Assembly (NCBI GenBank): GCA_009760855.2
Contig: WPIO01000134.1
Coordinates: 327,001-391,000, forward strand
From: Cristatella mucedo
Taxonomy: Eukaryota; Bryozoa; Phylactolaemata; Cristatellidae
DNA length: 64,000 nucleotides
Reading direction: 5' to 3'
Shown here: in pieces, positions 9,966-20,859 of the stretch
Layout: every line of letters begins with the position of its first letter
Numbering within the stretch: the stretch's first letter is position 1
The notes under the pieces: generated by a model
Seen by the model: the letters and a program-made list of their open reading frames with translations, nothing else
Told to the model about the DNA's origin: nothing
The model's database searches: none
Translations under genes and position numbers: made by a program

Positions 9966-10545
9966 ACTTGATAAAGCGCCCTCAGAGAACTTAATCTCTT
10001 TCTAGGCGCTTTACATTTGCTGCAAAGTGATACGCAATAGAATAGTAAGTAAAATCATGCTTGAAAAACAAACAAAATGAATAACATGGTTAGGGGTTAC
10101 ATGCACTGGGTCAGCATGCAAATGTGGTTAGTGGCAGCATGAACAGTGTCAGCACGCATAAGCACATCGAGGACGAATCACAAGGACCCACTAAATGCTG
10201 TCCTAAATAGGTATGTTTTTAAGTTTCTTTTAAATGTGGTCAGGTCAGGGGATCTTCTGATGCAGGTCGGGAGGGAGTTCCAGGCTGTGGGAGCATACGA
10301 GCTAAATGCACGGTCTCCAAAGGATTTAAGGTTTGTACGAGGTATTTCTAGACTGTTGGATTCCGAAAAGCGAGTGGTACGATGCTTTGCCTGATGGGGT
10401 AGTATATCTGAAAGATAGGCTGGAGCCATAGAATGAAGAGACCTAAAAGTGAGCGACAAAACCTTGAAGTCAATCCGTTGCTTGACTGGTAACCAGTGCA
10501 GGTCGGCGAGAAGTGGAGTAATGTGGCAACTGCGACGTAATATTA
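9955..10545 (-). mobile_element. LINE-A 3' fragment, inverted near-identical twin of 14.04-14.63 kb
   Basis: A 5'-truncated LINE-A end. The minus strand encodes LPVKQRIDFKVLSLTFRSLH through RNLKTYLFRTAFSGSL and then carries the 3' untranslated block. Comparison with 14040-14625 shows essentially the same sequence, including an 82-codon antisense frame with identical translation. Here the Trp codon before LPVKQ is intact (TGG), whereas the larger copy has TAG. It breaks off at ACGTCGCAGTTGCCACATT next to an AATAATAATAG remnant. Confidence 0.9.
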
Positions 10546-10549
10546 CTAT

Positions 10550-11655
10550 TATTATTTGAGGTTTGAGGCTCTTAAAAGCAAACAAGCGACGGCGCACAAA
10601 CACCGGGGAGTGCTTTAAAAACCGTGTATTCGACTGACGCTTGCAGCGCAGCAGCAAGCAGCCGATCTTGCCAGCATCCCCGTCGTAAGTCTCCCTCTCT
10701 ACGTTGGGTCCGGTCTCCCCCGGTCTCCGCGTCCTGCCTCTGCAAATCAGCTATTGCTAATCGGTCGGTCGGTTGATGGACCGCAGCAGCTGCGTGCCGG
10801 CTTGTGCCTTAGCTTCAGTCAACGGCTAATCAATTGTGGTTTGTGGACGACAGTCGTATGCTGGCCTGCGTCTGAGCCAGATATTTTGTGGAAATGAGCA
10901 CACACTAGTGAAAAATTTCGGAAAACTCCAACTTGCTTCGGAAGCTGGGTCTGAGTGAACGCAGACCTAGCTAGTCAGCCAGGTCCATCGAATGCAAGAA
11001 TCGTAGCCTGAAAGTTGGTCAGAAAACTGCAAATAAAATAGATAAGTCAGCAATGACACCGACGGTTAACGGATAACTATAATAATGCACGTGGAAGTTT
11101 AAAAATATTGCTCGAAGAAAGTCCACATCACATCCTTTTGGTCGGAGCTTCACCGACTACCTATCAAGCATCGAACGACTTCGAGATCCTTGCTCTGGTA
11201 CAGGTCGCTTCATTCGCTATCGCCGACCTACTCATCCGACTTCCGTGCTCCTCCACTTCCGTGCTCCTCCACTTCCGTGCCAATGCACCATCACTACCTC
11301 TCTGCTACCAGTCGTCCCCTGTTCTCGTACTAAATGGAAATGTTTTGACGATTGTGCTTTCAGTTCGTATGCGTATGAAAGTTTGGAACTCGCTTCCTGC
11401 CTTTGTCGTCACCTTAATTAGCTTTGCGTCGCTAAGGACACAGCTTAACACGCATTGCTGTGAATTGCTTGGCTTTCCCCCACTGCTGCGCCACTAAATT
11501 TTCTACCTTTTTCGTCCATGTGTGCTGTGCTTATTTACTTGTGCACGACTTGGTGCATTGTAATAAAAAGGGTCCTGCGTAGCAGTGGCCTTTAATGTCT
11601 TGTCTATGCATAATTTTTGCATGCCTTAGCACACTTGTGTAGCCATAATACCGCG
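10550..11655. other. No gene seen; short repeat at 10880-10970
   Basis: GC-moderate sequence without convincing exons. The stretch TTCGGAAAACTCCAACTTG (about 10919) and its flanks to about 10970 recur inverted at 15425-15515. A Pro/Ser-type open frame at 11108-11497 has no recognisable content. Confidence 0.35.
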
Positions 11656-11659
11656 CTTG

Positions 11660-11770
11660 CCATACAAATCTTGCCATTCGATTCTCTTGCAATGAGTTGC
11701 AAAGTATCAGAATAAAGATTAGGTTGTCTTAGGGCGCTATTCAAAATGAATTTTCGTTATTATAATGTAT
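11660..11770 (+). mobile_element. SINE-B tail fragment
   Basis: AATAAAGATTAGGTTGTCTT, then AGGGCGCTATTCAAAATGAA and an (ATT)-like end, resembles the SINE-B/LINE-A terminal block. The head is not recognisable. Confidence 0.5.
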
Positions 11771-11906
11771 TAGCACTATTATTGCTATTCTTATTGTCAT
11801 TATACCCAGCAATGGAATCCATTGAGGAAAGCGTCCGTGTCATAATGGATGAAAGCGGTAGTCGCAGTAGTCGTGCAATTGCTCTGCAAAGATATTATTA
11901 GTATTA

Positions 11907-14384
11907 TTGTGTCAAACAGAGGAGTGGGAGATGACCTTGCTAATTTGCACATCTAACGGTGATTTCAACGTTCACTTTGATAACTTATCTGACGCTTTCA
12001 GCACCGAATTTCGTACATTGACAGACTCATTATCTCTTGTGACTCATGTGCATGGCCCTACCCACATCAAGGGTCACACACTCGACCAAATTTTCTCATA
12101 TAATTGCACTTTGTCATCACCAGTTATCACCAAATCCTGCTTATCTGACCACATGCAGATCTCATTCAATCTACAGTGTGTGCCCACATTCTCCTCTAAA
12201 ATAACCTGTGAATCGCGAAACCTCAAGACCCTTGACATCGATGCTGTCCGTGCGAGCATATCTGCTTCACCTTTGCTGCTCAGTCCTCCCTCCGATCTAT
12301 CATCACTGGTAGATTGCTACAACACGACACTAGCTGACACGCTCGACGAGTTTGCACCTTTGACAAAGCGCACTGTGCGCCCCCCCCCCCCCCGCCCAGA
12401 CGGCCTATGGTTTACCACAGACATTAAACTAGCCAAGTCTACTAAACGAAAGCTTGAAAAGGCATACAAAAGATCCGGACTAACTGTCCATCGACAGGCA
12501 TATGAAGACTACTGTAGGTCGTACCAATCGATCCTAGCAAAGGCTAAGTCTAGCTTCTATAGAAACATTGTTGAATCACAGATGCACAATCCAAAAATGC
12601 TGATGTCGACAATAAACCATCTCCTCAACCGTTCCCAGGTTAGCTCCTTACCTGATGATCCATGTGATGATCTAGCCGATCGCTTCTCTCGATTCTTTGT
12701 GCAGAAGATAGACAAAATCAGGGAATCCATCCCTGCGATGACAACCTTCCCACTAGAATGCTGTTCCTCGGTTCCTGGCTGCACCTCAATGTCTGCATTT
12801 AAACAGGTCACTAGTGATGTAGTCCTAAAGCTCGTATCTCAATCAAAGAAGACAACAAGTCCACTGGACCCTATTCCCACTGTCCTGCTCCTACGTTGCA
12901 TTGATCTGCTGCTGCCATGCATAACTAACATCATTAATATGTCATTAGCCTCAGGTCAGGTCCCAGCACCTTTCAAAAAAGCTGTAGTCAGGCCACTTCT
13001 CAAGAAAGCTACACTAGACCAAGAGAACTTAAGCAACTACCGCCCAGTCTCCCTTCTACCATTCCTATCAAAGACACTGGAACGGGTCGTGGCAGACCAG
13101 CTGAACTCGTATATCGAAACCTCACACCTTGCTAGTAAGTTCCAGTCTGGCTTTAGAGCTAATCACTCCACAGAGTCAGCATTGCTTCGGGTATACAACG
13201 ACCTACTTAGGAATGCAGACATGGGTAGAGTGTCTCTTCTTGTTTTGCTCGATCTTTCGGCAGCTTTTGATACCATCGATCACAAAGTACTTCTAGAGCG
13301 CCTCTCATCTCGCCTGGGCATCACTGGCACTGCTCTGCAGTGGTTCAGGTCCTATCTCAGTGGGAGACTCCAGAGTGTTGACGTGAATGGACAAAGATCA
13401 TCTGAAGTACCTCTAAAATATGGAGTACCTCAGGGCTCTGTGCTAGGTCCGGTCTTTTTCACCGTTTATACTCTCCCTCTCGCTGATGTGATTGCCAAGC
13501 ACAATCTAGGCTTTCACTTCTATGCGGATGACACTCAGTTGTACCTTTGCTTTGATCCCTCCCAGCCTTCGAGCACCTCAAATTCTCTCAACTCACTTGC
13601 TGCATGCATTGATGACATCCGATCATGGATGGCAGCAAATTTTCTAAAACTAAACGATGATAAAACTAACTTACTAGTTATGGGCAAACCTAGTGTTATT
13701 CAGAAATTGGAAAGGCTGACTTTCAAAATTGGCTCTGCCAGCATATCTCCAGTTGCATCAGCTCGAAATCTAGGTGTCATATTCCAAAGCGACCTCTCGT
13801 TAGACGACCACATCAGCTCCACAGTCAAATCAGCCTATTTTCAGCTTCATAACATTGCTAAAATTAGGGCTTGTTTAGATAAGGATACCACGTCCAAGTT
13901 GGTCCATGCATTCGTGACATCTCGTCTCGACTTCTGCAACTCACTGCTTACTGGCCTACCAGCATGTGCGATCAGGCGATTGCAGCTGGTGCAAAACTCT
14001 GCAGCTAGGCTTGTCTGTCGTGAGCGTCGCAGTTGCCACATTACTCCACTTCTCGCCGACCTGCACTAGTTACCAGTCAAGCAACGGATTGACTTCAAGG
14101 TTTTGTCGCTCACTTTTAGGTCTCTTCATTCTATGGCTCCAGCCTATCTTTCAGATATACTACCCCATCAGGCAAAGCATCGTACCACTCGCTTTTCGGA
14201 ATCCAACAGTCTAGAAATACCTCGTACAAACCTTAAATCCTTTGGAGACCGTGCATTTAGCTCGTATGCTCCCACAGCCTGGAACTCCCTCCCGACCTGC
14301 ATCAGAAGATCCCCTGACCTGACCACATTTAAAAGAAACTTAAAAACATACCTATTTAGGACAGCATTTAGTGGGTCCTTGTGA
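11907..14384 (+). pseudogene. LINE-A endonuclease (partial)/reverse transcriptase, one in-frame stop
   Basis: The frame is open for 720 codons to TAG at 14067-14069, then continues in the same frame to 14384. Visible motifs are GDFNVHFD (near residue 18) and LSDHMQISF (near 79) of the apurinic-type endonuclease, then reverse transcriptase motifs NYRPVSLLPFLSKTLERV, SGFRANHSTESAL, LDLSAAFDTIDH (Asp at about 449), GVPQGSVLGP (about 506) and YADD (about 539), and LKLNDDKTNLLVMG. After the stop, LPVKQRIDFKVLSLTFRSLH follows as in other copies, which have TGG at the stop position, so one G-to-A change explains it. A run of about 13 C at 12380 encodes extra prolines without breaking frame. It would copy LINE RNA at nicked chromosomal DNA if it were intact. 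Confidence 0.9.
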
Positions 14385-14625
14385 TTCGTCCTCGATGTGC
14401 TTATGCGTGCTGACACTGTTCATGCTGCCACTAACCACATTTGCATGCTGACCCAGTGCATGTAACCCCTAACCATGTTATTTATTTTGTTTGTTTTTCA
14501 AGCATGATTTTACTTACTATTCTATTGCATATCACTTTGCAGCAAATGTAAAGTGCCTAGAAAGAGATTAAGTTCTCTGAGGGCGCTTTATCAAGTGCAA
14601 TATTATTATTATTATTATTATTAAC
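11940..14625 (+). mobile_element. LINE-A element, most complete copy, 5'-truncated
   Basis: A non-LTR retrotransposon of the CR1/L2-like type (class inferred from gene order and (ATT)n tail). It keeps the last third of the endonuclease, the whole reverse transcriptase, the C-terminal region and the 3' untranslated end. The terminus is AAATGTAAAGTGCCTAGAAA, AGAGATTAAGTTCTCT, GAGGGCGCTTTATC and an (ATT)n tail ending about 14622. Upstream of about 11940 there is no LINE sequence, so insertion stopped inside the endonuclease. The pseudogene entry gives the reading frame. Confidence 0.9.
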
Positions 14626-14747
14626 TGTAACGTCCACTCACGTTGCTGACATTTACCATGCCTTGCCGAGTATCCTTTGGTAAGCGATGGACATGCATAA
14701 ATATAATTTTCCTGTTATTCTTCATGTGATGGGACTTAACTACGCAG

Positions 14748-14862
<115 letters not shown>

Positions 14863-14865
14863 GAT

Positions 14866-15105
14866 GGTGGGTCTCTGTGATTCGTCCTTCATGTGCTTAT
14901 GCGTGCTGTCACTGTGCATGCTGCCACTAACCACATTTGCATGCTGACCCTGTGAATGTCACCCCTAACCATATTATTCATTTTCAAGCATGATTTTACT
15001 TACCATTCAATTGCATTGCAGCAAATGTAAAGCGCCTAGAAAGAGATTAAGTTCTCTGAGGGCGCTTTATCAAGTGCATTATTATTATTATTATTATTAT
15101 GGTCA
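14866..15105 (+). mobile_element. LINE-A 3' end fragment
   Basis: GTGATTCGTCCTTCATGTGC, CACATTTGCATGCTGACCC, GCAAATGTAAAGCGCCTAGA and AGAGATTAAGTTCTCTGAGG are followed by an (ATT)n tail. Only the 3' untranslated region is present. Confidence 0.85.
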
Positions 15106-15424
15106 GCCGGCTGAACGGTCCGCCAACGGAGAGGGGTGCTACCAGTATATCTAATATTCATTAAAAGATTAATACAAAATTTAAAATGCTTTTATATTCT
15201 GTAGACAAAACTGAATGTTTGTGTACTTCGCGGTTCAGTCGATTAGATTTCACAGAACTGGGTTAATATTCGTTTTACAGGGAAATTATTAAATATAATT
15301 TTGAAACGTTTTCCGGTTTTTTCTTTCTATGCATCCGATTCTGCCTATTTTTTCTTCCTATGTTCCTCCATTAACTTAGAACTCTATGCTTGAAAATCTA
15401 TGAAGCGGGCTCACCAGCTACGTC

Positions 15425-15910
15425 TGCGTACGCTCTGACTCCTGACCCGCCTTGCCAAGTAAAGTTGGAGTTTTCCGAAGTTTTTCACGGGTGCATGCTA
15501 ATTTCCACGAAAAACCCGTGACTTTCGCTCGTCATTGTGGACCGGTGAATTTTCACAGAAAGGAATTAGGAATAAAATGGAGTAGAGCAAGCTGAATATA
15601 AACGTATCTGGGGCAGACTTCATTGAGAGAAATAAGCAATAAATGAAGCCACTCAGCGCGACGCTGCCGATACTCGTCAGATCAGTCGCATGGAAAAAAC
15701 TCTGCAACAGGAAGAGACTGAAAAAGCCCAGAAGCACCTTGCTGTCGACGCTCAGTGAACGCCTCACGTAGGGCAAGTTCAGAAACAGAATGAGACTGAA
15801 GGTAAGCTTGGAGCAGATCACGACCCAGGTATAGAGTCCCTGCAGAACGACAGGCTGAGCTCACCAGCTTGGCTGGGCTTAGCACAAGGTCAGCGGAGGC
15901 TCAGGCCAGT
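15425..15910 (-). repeat. Repeat R3, copy 2 (inverted) with the 10.9-kb motif
   Basis: The minus strand from 15910 to 15540 matches 9430-9820 in order, with many differences. 15515-15425 matches 10885-10970 (GGAAAACTCCAACTTTAC). Here the two blocks are adjacent, whereas in the plus-strand copy about 1 kb, including a LINE-A fragment, separates them. Confidence 0.6.
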
Positions 15911-15964
15911 ATCGCAATGAAGCACTGAAGTTTCCCGTTATTTTTTCTCGGACTTAAGACAGTG

Positions 15965-16060
15965 ACCAAGTAAAAAAATAGTAATAATAATACATTTGTA
16001 CAGCGTGCTCAGAGAACTTAATCTCTTTCCAGGCACTAAACAGATGTTGTAAAGGAACCG
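15965..16060 (-). mobile_element. LINE-A 3' tail fragment
   Basis: AATAATAATACATTTGTACA, CTCAGAGAACTTAATCTCTT and TCCAGGCACTAAACAGATG read, on the minus strand, as the LINE-A terminus and its tail. Confidence 0.7.
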
Positions 16061-16179
16061 TGATCAAATGGTAAGAGGGCCAAGGCAAGAGGTCTAGCTC
16101 TAGAAATCATGATCTACTGCCTGACAGCGGTCCTCTACGACAACTATGGCCTACCAGGCGGACGATAGAAACCCTGTCC

Positions 16180-16350
16180 TAATTTACTTGTATAGCGCCT
16201 TAAGAGAACTGTATCTCTATTCAGGCGCTTCCCATACACCTCGGGGGGGGGGGGTCCGAGCCATCAATCTCGCTCATCAAATGCATTTACTTTTAACTCC
16301 TTTATTCATCAAATTCGGGCACATTAACCATTGGGCCAAAGAAGACAATT
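16180..16350 (-). mobile_element. SINE-B copy
   Basis: The minus strand gives CCAATGGTTAATGTGCCCG, a Thr/Leu-type spacer with TGCATTTGATGA, GGCTCGGACCCCC with an expanded C run, then GCGCCTGAATAGAGATACAG and TTCTCTTAAGGCGCTATAC. Confidence 0.65.
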
Positions 16351-16570
16351 ACACGGGTCCACTGTCGGAAACAGTACTCCGTCGTAGCACAAGCACCATC
16401 TAACCTTTCGATTGCTCCTATGACCCATCATGCGTGTCAAACTCAGACTTCTAGCTACCCGGTACTTTTCACGTTCGGCCTTCCTCGGCTGTACAGTTCT
16501 TTCTACGGGTCGTGTAGCGTACGCGCCTACGGTTTGTAAAGACCTACTGTTTGTAAAAAGTTAGGCCCCC

Positions 16571-16576
16571 AAAAAA
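16571..16576 (-). terminator. Pol III terminator of tRNA-Arg
   Basis: Six T residues on the minus strand, four bases after the last tRNA base, a normal RNA polymerase III stop. Confidence 0.9.
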
Positions 16577-16580
16577 TTTA

Positions 16581-16672
16581 CGACCCCGGTGGGACTCGAA
16601 CCCACAACCTCCGAATCACCACCAGCATTTGCCACTAGAAGTCCGACGCGCTATCCATTGCGCCACGGGGCC
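16581..16672 (-). tRNA. tRNA-Arg(UCU) with a 19-nt intron
   Basis: The gene folds fully: acceptor GGCCCCG/CGGGGTC with discriminator G, D arm GCGC...GCGC, anticodon stem TCGGA/TTCGG (with two G-U pairs), loop CTTCTA+A with anticodon TCT, variable AGGTT, T arm GTGGG-TTCGAGT-CCCAC. The 19-nt intron follows position 37, the usual eukaryotic place. A box (TGGCGCAATGG) and B box (GGTTCGAGTCC) are intact. It delivers arginine to AGA codons. No CCA is encoded, as expected in eukaryotes. Confidence 0.96.
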
Positions 16673-17076
16673 ACTTGCAACAGTCGGCTTACAAAAGATA
16701 TTAGTTCCTTTCGGATACAAACCTGCATAGTGCGTCCACACCCGAATGCTTTTACCGACAGGCGGTGCCTAATACTACACTCAACTCCAAGGAAAGCCCT
16801 TGAGCTACGTGATGTAATTGTGTAACCGTTGCGTGATGTAACCACTACAAGTGCTTAATAATAATATACGACAAAAAAGTAGGCATCCGCTTCAGGAAGA
16901 CTACTGCAAGCACCAGCAGCGTAAAGCCTCCGACTTGGTCGCGAACTCATCTACGCCGCGGTCGCCGGAGGTCTAGCTTAGCTCTATTTGAGTGCTGCTA
17001 GGATACCCCACTGAGCAGCAAACAAGGCCCAGCGTAGCGAATGCTGCCGCTTCGCAGCATGTTCAGCCGAACTCAC

Positions 17077-17293
17077 CTGCAAGGTCCCGGAGAGCAGCCG
17101 TACGCCGGAGGCTGCTGACCGGTCCTTAAGACTGATAAAAGAGCACCTGACGGCGGATCGACCTCGTCTACGGCGCGGCAGGAATGCCCGACGCTTTCCA
17201 GCCGCCTGCACGCGTCAACAAGGAGTTGTCTGCTGACGGACTTGAGCTCAGGACCCACGTGGTCCAGTGAGTCTCGCGGTAGCGGAAGTGTGA
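17077..17293 (-). CDS. Internal exon of an unrecognised gene (exon XB)
   Basis: The acceptor CTTGCAG (before 17293) and the strong donor CAG/GTGAGT (after 17077) frame 217 bases, phase 1 in and phase 2 out. The peptide contains a helical stretch (DHVGPELKSVSRQLLVDACR) and a Pro/Gly-rich end. Phase matches the upstream exon XA. I recognise no domain. A second acceptor (TTTTATCAG, about 17134) would give a shorter exon. I found no convincing downstream exon. Confidence 0.5.
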
Positions 17294-17587
17294 CTGCAAG
17301 CGAGCTACTGGGAATGAGCATTTAGATCTCTCGCACTGTATATATCTCATTCGCATTCGTTGAGCCACGAGAGCGCTCGGCTAAGAGTCGCCTAACGATG
17401 CGGATATGAGTTGCCGAAGGATGCAACTCCGGGTGGGGGAAAGCCGGAGTTTGGACAATTACAACGACGATCGCTAAAACGCGAGCTGCATGTTGCACTA
17501 ACGTAGCAGGCACACACAGCAGGGATGCCCAAGCTCTGATTTGTAGGCGCAGCAAAGGCCGTACTTAACGTCGCCAACCTGCCTCAC

Positions 17588-17769
17588 CATCATCCCCTTC
17601 CGCCGCTGTCGGCTCGTCAATCGTAACACTGCTTGCTGAGCTACTTGTATAACTTCCGGTGGCGAGTGTCTGGGCCTGCGGCTGCTGAATATGCGATCTG
17701 TGAGTTCGAGGCTGTCTGTACCCAGAGAATTTCGAAAGAGCTCGACCTCTCGTTTGAGTGTGGGTAGCC
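17588..17769 (-). CDS. Internal or 5' exon of an unrecognised gene (exon XA)
   Basis: An open frame ends at a good donor (GATG/GTGAGG, after 17588) in phase 1. The 5' limit is uncertain and I placed it at CACCAG/GCT. The predicted peptide is Gln/Ser/Thr-rich (HIQQPQAQTLATGSYTSSSA, then TIDEPTAAEGDD), which looks disordered. The +1 frame (REVELFRNSLGTDSLELTD) is also open, but only the first frame joins exon XB in phase. Confidence 0.42.
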
Positions 17770-18274
17770 TGGTGCGACCCGAACAAACGAAACGGCTCCT
17801 GCCGAACGGTCGCTTCTCCTCTAAGAGATAGCTAACCAAGAGGAGAGCTCAGTGCTGCCACGTAGATCGGCGCAGAGTGGTCGCCCTGGTCTACTCCTCC
17901 CACCGCCACCAGCCTGCGCGGCTGCGCTAAATGGCAACCGCTTTGGTCAGGACAGCCTAACCGCGCCCCTCTGCCCAATGCTCATGGCTCATATGGCTCG
18001 AGCGACTCAGCTCCCGCTCGCATTCCGCAACGTTAACACCTTCCGCTCCTGCGGGAGCCACTCGCCGACTTCGCGAACTGGCTCCCCGCGGATCAGCGTG
18101 TTGACTTTAAGGTATTCTCACTCACTTTTAGGCTCCTCCATTCTCTTACTCCAGCCTACCTATTCGAACTACTTTCCAATAATACACGCACCGCCCGCTC
18201 GTATTACTTCACATCTCAATTGCACTTAAAAACGACGTTACTTTTCAATTAAATTTTGGACCTAATTTTTCCTA

Positions 18275-19045
18275 TCAATAATAATAATAATAATAATAAC
18301 GCACTTGATAAAGCGCCCTCAGAGAACTCAATCTCTTTCTAGGCGCTTTACATTTGCTGCAAAGGGAAATGATATTGAATGATGAGTAAAATAATGCTTG
18401 AAAAAACAAACAAAATGAATAACATGGTTAGGGGTGATATGCACAGGGTCAGCATGCAAATGTGATTAGTGGCAGCATGCACAGTGTCAGCACGCATAAG
18501 CACATCGAGGACGAATCACAAGGACCCACTAAATGCTGTCCTAAATAGGTGTGTTTTTAAGTTCCCTTTAAATGTGGTCAGGTCAGGGGATGCTCTGACG
18601 CAGGTCGGGAGGGAGTTCCAGGCTTTCGGAGCATACGAACTAAATGCACGGTCTCCAAAGAATTTAAGGTTTGTACGAGGTATTTGTAGACTGTTGGATC
18701 CCGAAAAGCGGGTGGTACGATGCTTGGCCTGATGGGAGAGTATATCTGAGAGATAGGCTGGAGCCATAGAATGAAGGGACCTAAGAGTGAGCGACAAAAC
18801 CTTGAAGTCAATCCGTTGCTTGACTGGTAGCCAGTGCAGGTCGGCGAGAAGTGGAGTAATGTGGCAACTTCGACGCTCACGACAGACAAGTCTAGCTGCG
18901 GAGTTTTGCACCAGCTGCAATCGCCTGATCGCGCATGCTGGTAGGCCAGCGAGCAGTGAGTTTCAGAAGTCGAGACGGGATGTCACGAATGCATGGACCA
19001 ACTTGGACGTGGTATCCTTATCTAAACAAGCCCGAATTTTAGCAA
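18275..19045 (-). mobile_element. LINE-A 3' fragment
   Basis: The minus strand encodes QLVQNSAARLVCRERRSCH, ADLHWLPVKQRIDFKVLSL and PDLTTFKGNLKTHLFRTAFS, ended by the full 3' untranslated block and an (ATT)n tail at 18275-18298. The intact Trp in ADLHWLPV confirms the stop in the larger copy is a mutation. It is truncated before the active site. Confidence 0.9.
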
Positions 19046-19049
19046 CTGT

Positions 19050-19505
19050 TAACATTTATATAAGCACTAGCTTACGTCGTTGAGAAATCACGGAAATTTT
19101 CATGTGGAGTTTCAGCAGGATGCGTCCTCTGCCTTTCGCAGCTATATTCACATGGGTGCTTTTCCCACGATTTAGCGCCGGTTAGGGAATCAGCAGTGAT
19201 CGGAACTTCTTAAAAACCAGGTTGAATTTCATTTGATAATAAAAATATTTGCACGCAAATTTATTTGAATACATTTTTGTGCTTTTCATTCTTTACAGAT
19301 TGTATTAACTAAGAAAGAACTGAAAGATTGCCCTCCAGCAGTGTGGCTCACCTGCTAGATTAGCAATTACCCAGGTTCACTTTCAGGTTCACCCTCGGAA
19401 GACGACCCTGAGCTTCCCGCAGTTTATCGCATGAAAAAAGCATGAATAGACTGTTAACGTAATAATGATCATTTTTAATCGGTGTGACTAGATTCAATCT
19501 TACAT
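19050..19505. other. No gene seen
   Basis: AT-rich, short frames only. Confidence 0.35.
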
Positions 19506-19509
19506 GATT

Positions 19510-19715
19510 CGTTAAATGATTCGAACTGTATGTGCTTATGCGTGCTGACACTGTGCATGTCATCCCTAACCATATTATTCTTGTTGTTTATTGAGCATGC
19601 TAACACTAACCATTCGATCGAGCTTATTTTGCAGCAAATATACAGTGCCTACAAAGAGATTGAGTTCTCTGAGGGTGCTATATCAAATATATTATTACTA
19701 TTATTATCATTATTA
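19510..19715 (+). mobile_element. LINE-A 3' end fragment
   Basis: TATGCGTGCTGACACTGTGC, GCAGCAAATATACAGTGCCT and AGAGATTGAGTTCTCTGAGG are followed by an imperfect ATT tail. Diverged and 5'-truncated. Confidence 0.8.
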
Positions 19716-19739
19716 TATGATGAAATCGGTCGTCAATAT

Positions 19740-20855
19740 TGGTTCTTAGCGCTTAGCTTGGAACAGAAGCGGCTTTCAAAAAATATCTTGCAATTTGGCG
19801 CCTTGGCGGTGCGGGGATAGAGCAAGCAAGTTCGGCATGAGTGAGCTTTAATGAGTATCGCTATCCGTAAGTCATGCCAGTTTGAGCGTTCTGTAGAGCT
19901 TTATTTTAGTTGCTCCGGTAATTCCAAAGTTGGGGCATTCGAGAATGACTATGGCCCTCCACCCTCTTTCTCAGATCGGAGTGACTCAGAATGCGAGCAC
20001 GGACGCAGGGACGCGACGGAATCTAACTTCCATCCGAGCTCAGTAGGTGCGTCTACGGCGACAGGTCCTGCAGTAGCACGTCAAACGTGCACCTTCCGAC
20101 AAGCTTCCGTGCAGCCCTCTTCATTATAGAATGACAGACTCTCTAAATGAATGAGTGAGTCGCCTGGAAAACTGACCCTAAAACTTGCACCAAAAGGCCT
20201 ACTAGCCTATCAAAAATATTGCTAAACCCATTTCAGGAGAGCTTGAAAGTCTTTGCCGAAGGCATGCCAATCTAAGGCATCTTCGTGCAAAATGAAACCA
20301 GTACTCGCGATTGGAGATACCGAAACTGTTCGCGAGGATTGGTCGCGGTTCGGCAGGCCTTGTTAGCCCTAGCTAAAAAGATGGGTAGCCATTCAAAAAG
20401 TCTTGAACCTGCATACCTAATTTGCCACTCCCGGATGGGCTGTTTAGTCCATCTAAAACATTGGTAAAATGCCGCATTTTGGTAAAGCTTGTGACTCTTT
20501 AGCGATTGTTCATTTGGGGCCGGAAGCTGCAAGCTCCGATGGCTAGCCGCCGAGCGGGCACCTTTTCAGCGCCGTCTAAAATTTAATTGGCAGCCTATCG
20601 CCGGCCTCGAAGCCTCCCGAAAAACTTTGAAGGCCGCTCTAACAGTATTGATATTATACATAAATATATATTCCAGGAATGACTCTTGCAGAGCCATTCT
20701 CAGGTCGATTATTAGAAATTATAGCGGCCAATTTGGACGGGCTACCGGCTTCAATGAGGGGAGGGAGTGCTAAAGATGGCGTTCTTAGCAGCTCTCGACA
20801 GCGTCGCGCCGCCGCCGAATTGCCTTATGGGGGGACCTAAAGCCCTGCCCTCTAC
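19740..20855. other. No gene seen
   Basis: Mixed composition. Frames of 60-96 codons occur on both strands without splice context or recognisable motifs. Confidence 0.35.
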
Positions 20856-20859
20856 ACTA

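Noticed and set aside
10146-10394. 82-codon plus-strand frame, identical in translation to a minus-strand frame at 14168-14416
   Set aside because: Antisense of the LINE-A C-terminal region in two inverted copies. It also recurs at 18.5 kb. It is evidence of copy identity, not a gene.
12380-12395. Poly-C run inside the LINE-A frame, suspected assembly error or frameshift
   Set aside because: The frame is in register on both sides with the expected LINE-A protein, so no shift is needed.
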